From the NCBI GenBank assembly GCA_963643985.1, contig CAVINP010000036.1, positions 1 through 19,683 of the forward strand: a stretch of 19,683 nucleotides of DNA. Direction: 5' to 3'. This document shows, piece by piece, positions 1-7,324 of the stretch. The position numbers and the translations under genes were made by a program. Source of the stretch: SFTH01 sp963643985. Its GTDB lineage: Bacteria > Bacillota > Clostridia > Christensenellales > Aristaeellaceae. Under the pieces are notes generated by a model that saw only the letters and a list, made by a program, of their open reading frames with translations, made no database searches and was not told the origin of the DNA. Position 1 is the stretch's first letter. Every line of letters starts with the position of its first letter.

Positions 1-55
1 GCTGCACGGCGTACTCTGCGGCTGCGTGTTCTGACTGAAGAAGTCGCTCATCGGC

Positions 56-1066
56 GTGCATCTGGCTTTCATCGCAATATTGGCCATTGACACCGCTGTG
101 CGCGAGCGCGGCGTGGGCAAGGCACTGTCACAGTGCACGGTTTTCCTGCTTGGCACGGCGCTGACGCTGCTGCCGTGGCTGATCTACTTCGGCGCGAACG
201 GCGCATGGAGCGATTTCACGGATTGTTATCTGTCTTTGAGCGATCTCAAGAGCGTACTGTTCAATACGGCGCCCCTGTACGCCATGCTGACGACGTTGGG
301 CAGCGCTGCAATCCACAACCCCGCGCCGGCGCTCATGCTGTGCTGCGGCATCGGCTATCTGATCCGCAGAGCGGTGCAGCGCAGGTGGACGGCAAGCTGC
401 AGCGCACTGTGTGTTGTCTTCGTCTGTGCGGGCCTGCCGGCCTACTGGGACGGCGCACGCTATCGCTTCTCACCGCTGGCCGTGGCCGCTTTCGTCTTCC
501 TGAGCGCAGGCCCCGTTGCGAAGCTGTTCATCTACACATGGAAGCGGCAGCAGTCGCAGGCCATGCTTCTGGCGCTCGTGGGACTGATCTGTGTGCTCTA
601 CAGCTGCGTGACCAACGACAACCTGCCCTGCATCGGCTATCCGAAGGACGAACTGCCGCAGGCGAAGTTTGCATCGTGCATCAACGAAAACGGCGGCGGA
701 TCGGTAATGGCATACTACAGTTACGACGACGGCTTCTATCTGGCTGTGGATACGCTGCCGTGTTGTGCCGCATTTACAATGTCGGTTACGAAAAATCCGA
801 AGGTCTACTATGAAACACGGGCCGAATGTTGTGAAAAGACGGACTGGCGCATCATGCGCGGGAATGGATATCTCACGCTATCCGACTATACCCCGGTCAT
901 GGAAGCATCCTCAAAGTACAACTGCAGCACGTCGAGCGGTGCGGAATATACCTACAAACTCTACCGCTGCGATCCCGAGGCGGCGCAGAACGGGACGGAT
1001 ACAGAGGCGGAACCTGTGGAGGATGAGGAAACGGAAGATGACGTGACGAACGACATCATATACTGA
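56..1066 (+). CDS. Multi-pass membrane protein, glycosyltransferase-like; 5' part interrupted or missing
   Basis: The readable part has about 336 residues. Hydrophobic segments lie near residues 2-12, 28-45, 70-105, 115-130, 137-160 and 168-187, followed by a soluble Cys-containing domain and a very acidic tail (residues ~310-333). The pattern of a membrane core plus a C-terminal extracytoplasmic domain resembles polytopic membrane glycosyltransferases of Clostridia; this is an inference, and no catalytic motif is visible here. The same frame is open from base 2 to a TGA at 32-34, and the residues on both sides of that stop read like one protein. The GTG at 56 has no convincing ribosome binding site, so the native start is probably upstream of the window. 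The product may be a pseudogene fragment, or the TGA a sequence error. It ends in TGA at 1064-1066, and the S10 cluster follows with its own promoter. Confidence 0.55.
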   Translation: MHLAFIAILAIDTAVRERGVGKALSQCTVFLLGTALTLLPWLIYFGANGAWSDFTDCYLSLSDLKSVLFNTAPLYAMLTTLGSAAIHNPAPALMLCCGIGYLIRRAVQRRWTASCSALCVVFVCAGLPAYWDGARYRFSPLAVAAFVFLSAGPVAKLFIYTWKRQQSQAMLLALVGLICVLYSCVTNDNLPCIGYPKDELPQAKFASCINENGGGSVMAYYSYDDGFYLAVDTLPCCAAFTMSVTKNPKVYYETRAECCEKTDWRIMRGNGYLTLSDYTPVMEASSKYNCSTSSGAEYTYKLYRCDPEAAQNGTDTEAEPVEDEETEDDVTNDIIY

Positions 1067-1067
1067 C

Positions 1068-1151
1068 ACCGGTTTACACGCCCCCGTGCGTTCTATGTCG
1101 GATACCCTTCAAACCGATGTACACGCACCCGGGCGTTTTATTTCGGAATAC
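1068..1151 (+). repeat. Imperfect tandem repeat of a ~38-bp hairpin-and-T-rich unit
   Basis: Two units, 1068-1105 and 1113-1151, align with about six mismatches and one gap. Both start ACCG, share TACACGC, GCGTT, TCGGA and end TAC. Each contains a short stem (CACG/CGTG in unit 1, ACGC/GCGT in unit 2) followed by a T-rich stretch, so each looks like a weak terminator. They lie just after the stop codon of the membrane-protein gene and may be a duplicated 3' end signal. Confidence 0.55.
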
Positions 1152-1191
1152 GGACCGGAATGGGAATGATTTTGAGTTAAATGTTTGTTGA

Positions 1192-1218
1192 AACGCGCCC
1201 GAGGCGCGTTATTTTTTT
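1192..1218 (+). terminator. Rho-independent terminator upstream of the S10 promoter
   Basis: A perfect 8-bp stem, AACGCGCC (1192-1199) with GGCGCGTT (1203-1210), has a 3-nt CGA loop and is followed by ATTTTTTT. This is a canonical intrinsic terminator. It would end transcription from the upstream membrane-protein gene and insulate the ribosomal cluster. Confidence 0.85.
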
Positions 1219-1238
1219 GAACAAAGCGGGGTTGGGAT

Positions 1239-1267
1239 TTGAAAAAAGAGGCGATTTGAGGTATAAT
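1239..1267 (+). promoter_or_regulatory. Sigma-A type promoter of the S10 block
   Basis: The -35 box TTGAAA (1239-1244) and a perfect -10 box TATAAT (1262-1267) are separated by 17 bp, the optimal spacing. It lies directly after the intrinsic terminator and about 230 bp before rpsJ. Transcription should start near 1274. It is the only good promoter seen before the S10 genes and probably drives the S10 and spc blocks. Confidence 0.85.
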
Positions 1268-1273
1268 AGAAAA

Positions 1274-1466
1274 GTCGTGTGCCGAGGATTTCCGCTCAAA
1301 AATGCCGGTTTTCAGTCGGAAAAATGACGCCGCGCACGGCGACAGGGATGAACCGGAAGGTTGCGGCCGAGGCCGGTAATTTCCGGGGACCAGTCCGCAT
1401 CAATCGGACGACGGAGCTCATGCCCGTCGGTAAGAAAAAATACAAAGCACGCCCGGCAGCGTGTGC
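1274..1466 (+). promoter_or_regulatory. Structured 5' leader of the S10 operon mRNA
   Basis: The leader holds several possible hairpins. GTCGTGTGC (1274-1282) can pair with 1334-1343 apart from one bulge. GTCCG/CGGAC pairs at 1393-1397 with 1405-1409. CGACGG/CCGTCG pairs at 1409-1414 with 1424-1429. CACGC/GCGTG pairs at 1448-1452 with 1459-1463. CCGG at 1353-1356 has two competing partners, at 1373-1376 and 1383-1386. S10 operons in gammaproteobacteria are controlled by L4 through a leader; whether this leader acts likewise is unknown. I do not recognise a named RNA family. Confidence 0.5.
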
Positions 1467-1494
1467 ATGAGTTCAAATTTCAGGAGGATGAAAC

Positions 1495-1803
1495 ATGGCC
1501 AACCAGAAGATCCGCATCAAGCTGAAGGCTTACGAGTCCAGCATCATCGACCAGAGCGCCGCTCGCATCGTTGACACCGCCAAGCGTACCGGCTCGCGCG
1601 TGTCCGGCCCGATTCCGCTTCCGACCGAGAAGGAAATCGTGACCATTCTGCGCTCTCCCCACAAGCACAAGGATTCCCGCGAGCAGTTCGAGATGAGAAC
1701 CCACAAGCGTCTCATCGACATCCTGCAGCCCACCCCCCGCACGGTTGACGCGCTGACGAAGCTCGATCTGCCGGCAGGCGTTGAAATCGAGATTAAGCTG
1801 TAA
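1495..1803 (+). CDS. rpsJ: 30S ribosomal protein S10
   Basis: This 102-residue protein matches full-length bacterial S10, including the conserved VSGPIPLPTEKE segment (residues 36-47), the SREQFEMRTHKRLIDI segment, and the C-terminal LPAGVEIEIKL. S10 sits in the head of the small subunit; in many bacteria it also acts as NusE, pairing with NusB in antitermination. The start is fixed by AGGAGG at 1482-1487, seven bases before the ATG. It is the first gene of the cluster. The 123-nt gap to rplC is long compared with most other spacers here and contains inverted repeats. Confidence 0.98.
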   Translation: MANQKIRIKLKAYESSIIDQSAARIVDTAKRTGSRVSGPIPLPTEKEIVTILRSPHKHKDSREQFEMRTHKRLIDILQPTPRTVDALTKLDLPAGVEIEIKL

Positions 1804-1901
1804 GAGGTGCAAACCTCGCGGAGCGGACACCTGAGCGGATCTCACACGCAAGGGAGAAAGTTCCGGCAGATAATCAATATGTAAACTGCCAAGCGGTTTA
1901 C
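1804..1901 (+). promoter_or_regulatory. rpsJ-rplC spacer with two hairpins and competing pairings
   Basis: Immediately after the rpsJ stop, GAGGT (1804-1808) and ACCTC (1813-1817) form a perfect stem closed by a GCAA tetraloop. A second hairpin at 1881-1901 has GTAAAC/GTTTAC, then a T-G wobble and two more pairs around a CAA loop. Two alternatives exist: GGCAG (1865-1869) can pair with CTGCC (1886-1890), and ACCTC can pair with GAGGT in the rplC ribosome binding site (1916-1920). The arrangement could regulate translation of rplC, which is an inference from base complementarity. Confidence 0.5.
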
Positions 1902-1926
1902 CGAACATACCGAAAGAGGTGTAACA

Positions 1927-2568
1927 ATGAAAAAGGCAATTCTCGGCAAGAAGATCGGCATGACTCAGATTTTCGTCGATGACGGACGTCTGATCCCGGT
2001 CACCGTCGTTGAAGCAGGCCCCTGCACCGTTACCATGGTGAAGACTGTTGAGACCGACGGCTACGAAGCAGTTCAGGTAGGTTTCGGCGAGCTTTCCGAA
2101 CAGAGAGCCAAGAAACTCCTCAACAAGCCCGAGCAAGGTCATTTTGCCAAGGCTGGCGTGGCTCCGGCCCGCCATCTGCGCGAGTTCCGCTTCGAGGATA
2201 TCTCGGGCTACTCGGTCGGCGATGCCATCAAGTGTGATGTGTTCGCCGAAGGCGATAAGATCGATGTTATCGGCACCAGCAAGGGCCACGGCTATACCGG
2301 CGTCATCCAGAGATGGAATCAGCACACCGGCCCCATGGCGCACGGTTCCAAGTATCACCGTGGCGTCGGCTCTCTGAGTGCAAACTCTGACCCGTCCCGC
2401 GTATTCAAGAACAAGCACATGGCCGGCCAGTACGGCGGCGAGCGTGTCACCGTTCAGAACCTTGAAGTCGTTAAGGTTGACGCCGAGCGCAACCTGCTCA
2501 TGATCAAGGGCGCTATCCCCGGTGCCAACGGCAGCCTCGTCATGGTACGCGACGCAATCAAGGGTTGA
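1927..2568 (+). CDS. rplC: 50S ribosomal protein L3
   Basis: The 213 residues cover a full-length bacterial L3. Visible landmarks are the N-terminal LGKKIGMTQIF, the central extension GPMAHGSKYHRGVGSL that reaches toward the peptidyl transferase centre, SDPSRVFKNKHMAGQYG, and the C-terminal VTVQNLEVVKVDAERNLL. L3 binds 23S rRNA early and nucleates large-subunit assembly. The ribosome binding site AGAGGTG (1915-1921) lies five bases before ATG. A repeat of the same hexamer just after rpsJ makes RNA-based control possible. The stop TGA overlaps nothing, and rplD follows after 15 bases. Confidence 0.98.
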   Translation: MKKAILGKKIGMTQIFVDDGRLIPVTVVEAGPCTVTMVKTVETDGYEAVQVGFGELSEQRAKKLLNKPEQGHFAKAGVAPARHLREFRFEDISGYSVGDAIKCDVFAEGDKIDVIGTSKGHGYTGVIQRWNQHTGPMAHGSKYHRGVGSLSANSDPSRVFKNKHMAGQYGGERVTVQNLEVVKVDAERNLLMIKGAIPGANGSLVMVRDAIKG

Positions 2569-2583
2569 TAGGAGGACGCAATC

Positions 2584-3231
2584 ATGGCAAACGTGAAAGT
2601 TTTCAACATGCAGGGCGCTGAGGTCGGCGAGATCGTTCTCAACGACGAAGTCTTCGGCGCTGAAGTACACGTCAGTGCGATGCACACTGTCGTCCGCGCT
2701 TATCTGAATGCGCAGCGCCAGGGCACGCAGTCGGCCAAGACCCGCACGGAAGTCCGTGGCGGCGGCCGCAAGATCTACCGCCAGAAGGGCACCGGCAATG
2801 CACGTCATCATGGCCGCAGAGCGCCTCAGTTCACCCACGGCGGCGTCGTGTTCGCTCCCAAGCCGCGCGACTATCGCATCTGCGTTCCGCGCAAGGTCCG
2901 TCGTCTGGCCATGCGCAGCGCACTGAGCTGCAAGGTCAACGAGGCCGAGATGGTCGTCATCGACAAGCTCGCCATCGACGAGGCCAAGACCAAGAACATC
3001 GTCAAGATGCTCAAGGCCGTCGGCGCCGAGAAGAAGGCACTGATCGTGACCAACGAAGTCGATCCGATGATCGTGCGCGCCAGCAACAACATCCCGGGCG
3101 TGAAGACCACCTTCGTGGGCAGCCTGAACGTCCATGACATCCTGGACTGCGACAAGTTCATCATCTCTCAGGATGCTGTGAAGCACGTCGAAGAGATCTA
3201 CGCAGAGTATGAGGAGGTCGACGCAGAATGA
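2584..3231 (+). CDS. rplD: 50S ribosomal protein L4
   Basis: This 215-residue protein is full-length L4. The exit-tunnel loop spans roughly residues 55-92 and includes RQKGTGNARHHGRRAPQF. Lys68 corresponds to E. coli Lys63, a macrolide-resistance position, and is conserved. Asn72 replaces the Arg (E. coli Arg67) of the usual GTGRAR motif. L4 contacts 23S rRNA and lines the tunnel; in E. coli it also represses its own operon through the S10 leader. AGGAGG at 2570-2575 lies eight bases before the ATG. Its TGA overlaps the rplW ATG by four bases, which suggests translational coupling. Confidence 0.98.
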   Translation: MANVKVFNMQGAEVGEIVLNDEVFGAEVHVSAMHTVVRAYLNAQRQGTQSAKTRTEVRGGGRKIYRQKGTGNARHHGRRAPQFTHGGVVFAPKPRDYRICVPRKVRRLAMRSALSCKVNEAEMVVIDKLAIDEAKTKNIVKMLKAVGAEKKALIVTNEVDPMIVRASNNIPGVKTTFVGSLNVHDILDCDKFIISQDAVKHVEEIYAEYEEVDAE

Positions 3232-3542
3232 GCAAAGCTTACGACATCATCAAGAAGCCGGTTCTGACGGAGAAATCCTACGACGCCATGTCCCAGAAGA
3301 AGTACACCTTCGAAGTGGCCATCGGCGCAAACAAGACCGAGATCAAGCAGGCCATCGAAGAGATCTTCGAGGGCGTGAAGGTTGCCGGCGTGAACACCAT
3401 GCGCACGATGGGCAAGATGAAGCGCCAGGGCCGCACCCAGGGCCGTACGCCCGAGGTCAAGAAGGCCATCGTCACGCTGAAGGCGGATTCCAAGGGCATC
3501 CCGTTCTTCGACGGCATGGCTGAGGAAGCAGAAGAGGCATAA
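3228..3542 (+). CDS. rplW: 50S ribosomal protein L23
   Basis: The 104 residues are recognisable as L23 from the N-terminal YDIIKKPVLTEKSY, from KYTFEVAIGANKTEIKQAIE, and from the basic loop GKMKRQGRTQGRTPEVKKA. L23 lies at the tunnel exit and is the docking site for trigger factor and signal recognition particle. The ATG overlaps the rplD stop in an ATGA arrangement, and its ribosome binding site GAGGAGG (3211-3217) is inside rplD. The C-terminus has a short acidic tail (AEEAEEA). An 81-nt spacer with a small hairpin follows. Confidence 0.97.
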   Translation: MSKAYDIIKKPVLTEKSYDAMSQKKYTFEVAIGANKTEIKQAIEEIFEGVKVAGVNTMRTMGKMKRQGRTQGRTPEVKKAIVTLKADSKGIPFFDGMAEEAEEA

Positions 3543-3623
3543 ACCGCTTCCTATAATAAAGCCCCACGAATGGCAGGTACGCCGATAAAGTACCAACGAA
3601 AAAGAAAAGGGGAGTAAAACACT

Positions 3624-4460
3624 ATGGCAATTCGAGTGTACAAGCCGACTTCGCCCGCAAGGCGCTTCATGTCGGTTCTGACCTTCGAAGAAGTTACCAA
3701 GAAGACGCCCGAGCGTTCTCTGGTGACCGATCTGCGTCACAATGCAGGCCGCAACCATCACGGCAAGATCACCGTCCGTCATCAGGGCGGCGGCGCACGC
3801 AGAAAGTATCGTATCATTGACTTCAAGCGCAACAAGGACGGCATCCCGGCGACCGTCAAGGCCATCGAGTACGATCCGAACCGCACCTGCTTCATCGCTC
3901 TGCTCTACTACGCAGACGGCGAGAAGCGCTACATTCTGGCTCCTCTGGGCCTGAAGGTTGGCGACACCGTGATGTCCGGCCCCGATGCCGACATCAAGCC
4001 CGGCAACTGCCTCCCGATCGAGAACATCCCGCTGGGCACGCTGATCCACAACGTTGAGATCAAGGTTGGCCGCGGCGGCCAGATGGTCCGCTCTGCCGGC
4101 ACCGCTGCTCAGGTCATGGCCAAGGAAGGCGCCTATGCACAGGTTCGCCTGCCCTCCGGCGAAGTCCGCAAGGTCTCGATGAACGCCCGCGCAACCGTCG
4201 GTCAGGTCGGCAACACCGATCACTCCAACGTCCGCGTCGGTAAGGCCGGCCGTTCCCGTCACATGGGCATCCGTCCCACCGTCCGCGGTGTTGTGATGAA
4301 CCCCTGCGACCATCCGCACGGCGGCGGCGAAGGCAAGTCCCCTGTCGGCATGCCCGCGCCTATGTCTCCTTGGGGCAAGAAGACCCAGGGCGTCAAGACC
4401 CGCAAGCATCGCAAGTATTCCGACAAGCTGATTGTCAGCCGCAAGTCCAATAAGAAGTAA
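3624..4460 (+). CDS. rplB: 50S ribosomal protein L2
   Basis: At 278 residues this is a standard-length L2. The conserved segment DHPHGGGEG at 229-237 contains the histidine region tied to peptidyl transferase function in E. coli L2. Other family signatures are GKITVRHQGGGARRKYRIIDFKR (47-69) and a basic C-terminus ending VSRKSNKK. L2 is one of the most conserved large-subunit proteins and helps join the subunits. The ribosome binding site AAGGGGAG (3607-3614) is nine bases before ATG. The preceding spacer holds the GGTAC/GTACC hairpin (3577-3595) but no convincing promoter. Confidence 0.98.
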   Translation: MAIRVYKPTSPARRFMSVLTFEEVTKKTPERSLVTDLRHNAGRNHHGKITVRHQGGGARRKYRIIDFKRNKDGIPATVKAIEYDPNRTCFIALLYYADGEKRYILAPLGLKVGDTVMSGPDADIKPGNCLPIENIPLGTLIHNVEIKVGRGGQMVRSAGTAAQVMAKEGAYAQVRLPSGEVRKVSMNARATVGQVGNTDHSNVRVGKAGRSRHMGIRPTVRGVVMNPCDHPHGGGEGKSPVGMPAPMSPWGKKTQGVKTRKHRKYSDKLIVSRKSNKK

Positions 4461-4483
4461 AGCCTGAAAGGAGGCAAACCTAA

Positions 4484-4762
4484 ATGAGCAGATCTGTAAA
4501 GAAGGGCCCCTTCATTCAGCCCGTGCTCCTCAAGCGCGTTGAAGAATTGAACGCGTCCGGCGAGAAAAAGGTTCTGAAGACCTGGTCCCGCTCATCCACC
4601 ATCTTCCCGCAGTTCATCGGACATACGGTTGCCGTCCATGACGGCCGCAGACATGTTCCGGTCTATGTGACCGAGGATATGGTCGGACACAAGTTCGGCG
4701 AGTTCGCCCCCACCCGTACCTTCAGGGGACACGCCGGTGAAAAAGCGTCGACCCGCAAGTAA
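4484..4762 (+). CDS. rpsS: 30S ribosomal protein S19
   Basis: The 92-residue protein is full-length S19. It starts MSRSVKKGPFI and carries the signature TWSRSSTIFPQFIGHTVAVHDGR (about residues 34-56), with HKFGEFAPTRTFRGHAGEK near the end. S19 forms the top of the small-subunit head with S13 and contributes to the bridge with the large subunit. The start is set by AAAGGAGG at 4467-4474, nine bases upstream. It lies in the canonical position between rplB and rplV. Confidence 0.98.
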   Translation: MSRSVKKGPFIQPVLLKRVEELNASGEKKVLKTWSRSSTIFPQFIGHTVAVHDGRRHVPVYVTEDMVGHKFGEFAPTRTFRGHAGEKASTRK

Positions 4763-4780
4763 GGGAAGGAGAGAAAAGAT

Positions 4781-5164
4781 ATGGCAACTCGTGTAAAAGA
4801 GAAGGCAGCTGCGCGCAAGGCGAATGCCGATAAGCGTCCGCATGCAACTGTCAAATACGTTCGCGTTGCTCCCCGCAAGATGAAGATCGTCGTTGACCTC
4901 ATCCGCGGCAAGCAGGTGGACGAAGCTCTCGCGATTCTTCAGTTCACGCCCAAGGCGGGTGCACCGGTTGTTGAGAAGCTTCTCAATTCCGCCATCGCTA
5001 ATGCGGAAAACAACCTGGAAATGGATCGCAGCACCCTGTATGTCGCAGAAGTTTGCGCCAACCAGGGTCCGACCCTGAAGCGCTACTGGGCGCGTTCCCA
5101 CGGTCGTGCCGACATGATCAAAAAGCACACCAGCCACGTTTCGATCGTGCTCGACCAGAAGTGA
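4781..5164 (+). CDS. rplV: 50S ribosomal protein L22
   Basis: This 127-residue L22 starts with an Ala- and Lys-rich extension (MATRVKEKAAARKANADKRP) before the usual core beginning ATVKYVRVAPRKMKIV. Because of this extension it is a little longer than the commonest bacterial L22 proteins. The beta-hairpin that lines the exit tunnel is the GPTLKRYWARSHGRADMI region, and the conserved C-terminal TSHVSIVL follows. AAGGAG at 4766-4771 lies nine bases from ATG, which supports this start. rpsC begins 13 bases after the stop. Confidence 0.97.
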   Translation: MATRVKEKAAARKANADKRPHATVKYVRVAPRKMKIVVDLIRGKQVDEALAILQFTPKAGAPVVEKLLNSAIANAENNLEMDRSTLYVAEVCANQGPTLKRYWARSHGRADMIKKHTSHVSIVLDQK

Positions 5165-5177
5165 GGGAGGATTAAAG

Positions 5178-5984
<807 letters not shown>

Positions 5985-5987
5985 GTC

Positions 5988-6422
5988 ATGCTGATGCCCA
6001 AGAGAGTTAAGCATCGTAAGCAGATGCGTGGTCGCATGAAGGGCAAAGCCCAGCGCGGCAATTTCCTCGCTTACGGCGATTTCGGTCTGGTCGCACTCCA
6101 GCCCGGCTGGATCACCTCCAATCAGATCGAAGCATCCCGTCAGGCCATGACCCGTTACACCAAGCGTGGCGGCCAGGTCTGGATCAAAATTTTCCCGGAC
6201 AAGCCCATCACCGCAAAGCCGGCTGAGACCCGAATGGGTTCCGGCAAGGGCGCTCCGGAATACTGGGTATCCGTTGTGAAGCCCGGCCGCGTGCTCTTCG
6301 AGATCAAGGGTGTCCCGGAAGAGACCGCCCGCGAGGCACTGCGTCTGGCTGCCCACAAGCTCCCCATCAAGACCAAGATCATCAAGCGCGAAGAAGAAAA
6401 GACGGGTGGTGACGAGCAATGA
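5988..6422 (+). CDS. rplP: 50S ribosomal protein L16
   Basis: The 144 residues form a complete L16 and start MLMPKRVKHRKQMRGRMKG, the family N-terminus. This supports the first ATG (5988) over the internal one two codons later. The conserved RYTKRGGQVWIKIFPDKP and KPGRVLFEIKGVPEE segments follow. L16 sits near the A-site tRNA and is needed late in large-subunit assembly. AAGGAGG at 5971-5977 lies inside the 3' end of rpsC, so translation is probably coupled. Its stop overlaps the rpmC start by four bases. Confidence 0.98.
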   Translation: MLMPKRVKHRKQMRGRMKGKAQRGNFLAYGDFGLVALQPGWITSNQIEASRQAMTRYTKRGGQVWIKIFPDKPITAKPAETRMGSGKGAPEYWVSVVKPGRVLFEIKGVPEETAREALRLAAHKLPIKTKIIKREEEKTGGDEQ

Positions 6423-6634
6423 AGACTAAGGACGAACTGAACGCTCTGAAGCAGAAGACCATGGCTGAGCTCGACACCGATCTCAAGGCCAAGAAGAGCG
6501 AGCTGCTGAACCTGCGTTTCCAGCTGGCAATCGGTCAGCTTGAGAACACCGCCGCGATCAGCGCCTGCAAGAAGGACATTGCGCGGGTCAAGACCATCAT
6601 GCGTCAGCGTGAATTGGCCGAGAAGAAGGCATAA
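6419..6634 (+). CDS. rpmC: 50S ribosomal protein L29
   Basis: The protein has 71 residues, near the usual L29 length. It is a helical hairpin with the family core ELLNLRFQLAIGQLENTAAI (about residues 29-48) and a basic C-terminus. L29 binds beside L23 at the tunnel exit. The ATG overlaps the rplP TGA (ATGA), and only a weak ribosome binding site (GGTGGTGA, 6405-6412) precedes it. Translation therefore probably depends on termination of rplP. This is one of the weaker initiation regions in the cluster. Confidence 0.97.
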   Translation: MKTKDELNALKQKTMAELDTDLKAKKSELLNLRFQLAIGQLENTAAISACKKDIARVKTIMRQRELAEKKA

Positions 6635-6648
6635 GGAGGCAACTGAAA

Positions 6649-6909
6649 ATGGCTGAAGTAAGAGCATTGCGTAAAACTCGTACCGGCGTGGTTGTTTCCG
6701 ACAAGATGGACAAGACCATCGTAGTTGAGATTCGTACCCGCGTTAAGCATCCGCTGTATGGCAAGATCATGAACCATACCATGAAGATTAAGGCCCATGA
6801 CGAAAAGAACGAGTGCGGCATCGGCGATACCGTGCGCATCATGGAAACCCGCCCCCTGAGCAAGGGGAAGCGTTGGCGCCTTGTGGAAATCATCGAAAAG
6901 GCGAAGTAA
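6649..6909 (+). CDS. rpsQ: 30S ribosomal protein S17
   Basis: This 86-residue S17 has the OB-fold signature KTRTGVVVSDKMDKTIVVEI near the N-terminus, HPLYGKIM in the middle, and GDTVRIMETRPLSKGKRWRL at the C-terminal side, followed by EIIEKAK. S17 binds 16S rRNA early and helps organise the 5' domain of the small subunit. A strong TAAGGAGG (6632-6639) precedes ATG by nine bases. It is the last gene of the classical S10 block, and rplN follows after 29 bases with no visible terminator or promoter. Confidence 0.98.
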   Translation: MAEVRALRKTRTGVVVSDKMDKTIVVEIRTRVKHPLYGKIMNHTMKIKAHDEKNECGIGDTVRIMETRPLSKGKRWRLVEIIEKAK

Positions 6910-6938
6910 GCCTGACCAGACAAGGAGGAAGATTATAA

Positions 6939-7307
6939 ATGATTCAGCCTCAAACTCGTTTGAAGGTTGCCGATAACTCCGGCGCAAAGGAAATCATGTG
7001 CTTCCGCGTGCTGGGCGGCTCTTTCCGCCGCACGGCCGGCATCGGCGATGTCATCGTGGCTTCTGTCAAGTCTGCTGCCCCCGGCGGCGCTGTGAAGAAG
7101 GGCGAGGTCGTCAAGGCCGTTATCGTGCGCACGCGCAAGCAGTACCGTCGTCCCGACGGCACCTATATCCGCTTTGATGACAACGCAGCCGTTATCATCA
7201 ACGACCAGAAACAGCCCCGTGGCACCCGTATCTTTGGGCCCGTGGCTCGTGAGCTCCGCGAAAAGGATTACATGAAGATCGTTTCGCTCGCTCCCGAAGT
7301 GCTTTAA
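6939..7307 (+). CDS. rplN: 50S ribosomal protein L14
   Basis: The 122 residues are the exact usual length of bacterial L14. It starts MIQPQTRLKVADNSGAKEIM, the classical family signature, and ends with IFGPVARELREKDYMKIVSLAPEVL. L14 forms part of an intersubunit bridge and is the binding site of the silencing factor RsfS in many bacteria. AAGGAGG at 6922-6928 lies ten bases before the ATG. It opens the spc block, but no separate promoter is seen, so S10 and spc genes are probably co-transcribed. Confidence 0.98.
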   Translation: MIQPQTRLKVADNSGAKEIMCFRVLGGSFRRTAGIGDVIVASVKSAAPGGAVKKGEVVKAVIVRTRKQYRRPDGTYIRFDDNAAVIINDQKQPRGTRIFGPVARELREKDYMKIVSLAPEVL

Positions 7308-7324
7308 TGGAGGTGCGAAGCAAA

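Noticed and set aside
32..34. TGA as selenocysteine or reassigned tryptophan
   Set aside because: UGA ends many intact genes in this window, so reassignment is excluded, and the position is in a membrane segment with no selenoprotein family resemblance or evident SECIS hairpin just downstream.
1279..1470. 63-codon GTG-started frame covering most of the S10 leader
   Set aside because: It has no ribosome binding site, overlaps the leader hairpins and has an unlikely composition. Only the 3' 16 codons from ATG 1420 were kept, as a weak leader-peptide idea.
1480..3186. Long minus-strand open frame opposite rpsJ, rplC and rplD
   Set aside because: It is a shadow of GC-rich codon use in the ribosomal protein genes; the translation is Leu/Asp/His-rich with no recognisable domain or start signal. 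Similar minus-strand frames opposite rplB, rpsC, rpsH-rpsE and rpoA were dropped for the same reason.
3553..3558. TATAAT in the rplW-rplB spacer as an internal promoter
   Set aside because: No -35-like hexamer lies 16-18 bases upstream and there is no extended -10 TG, so the match is probably chance.
7307..7324. Earlier ATG for rplX overlapping the rplN stop
   Set aside because: The ribosome binding site GGAGGTG lies after this ATG and is well spaced for the ATG at 7325, which also gives the usual L24 N-terminus.
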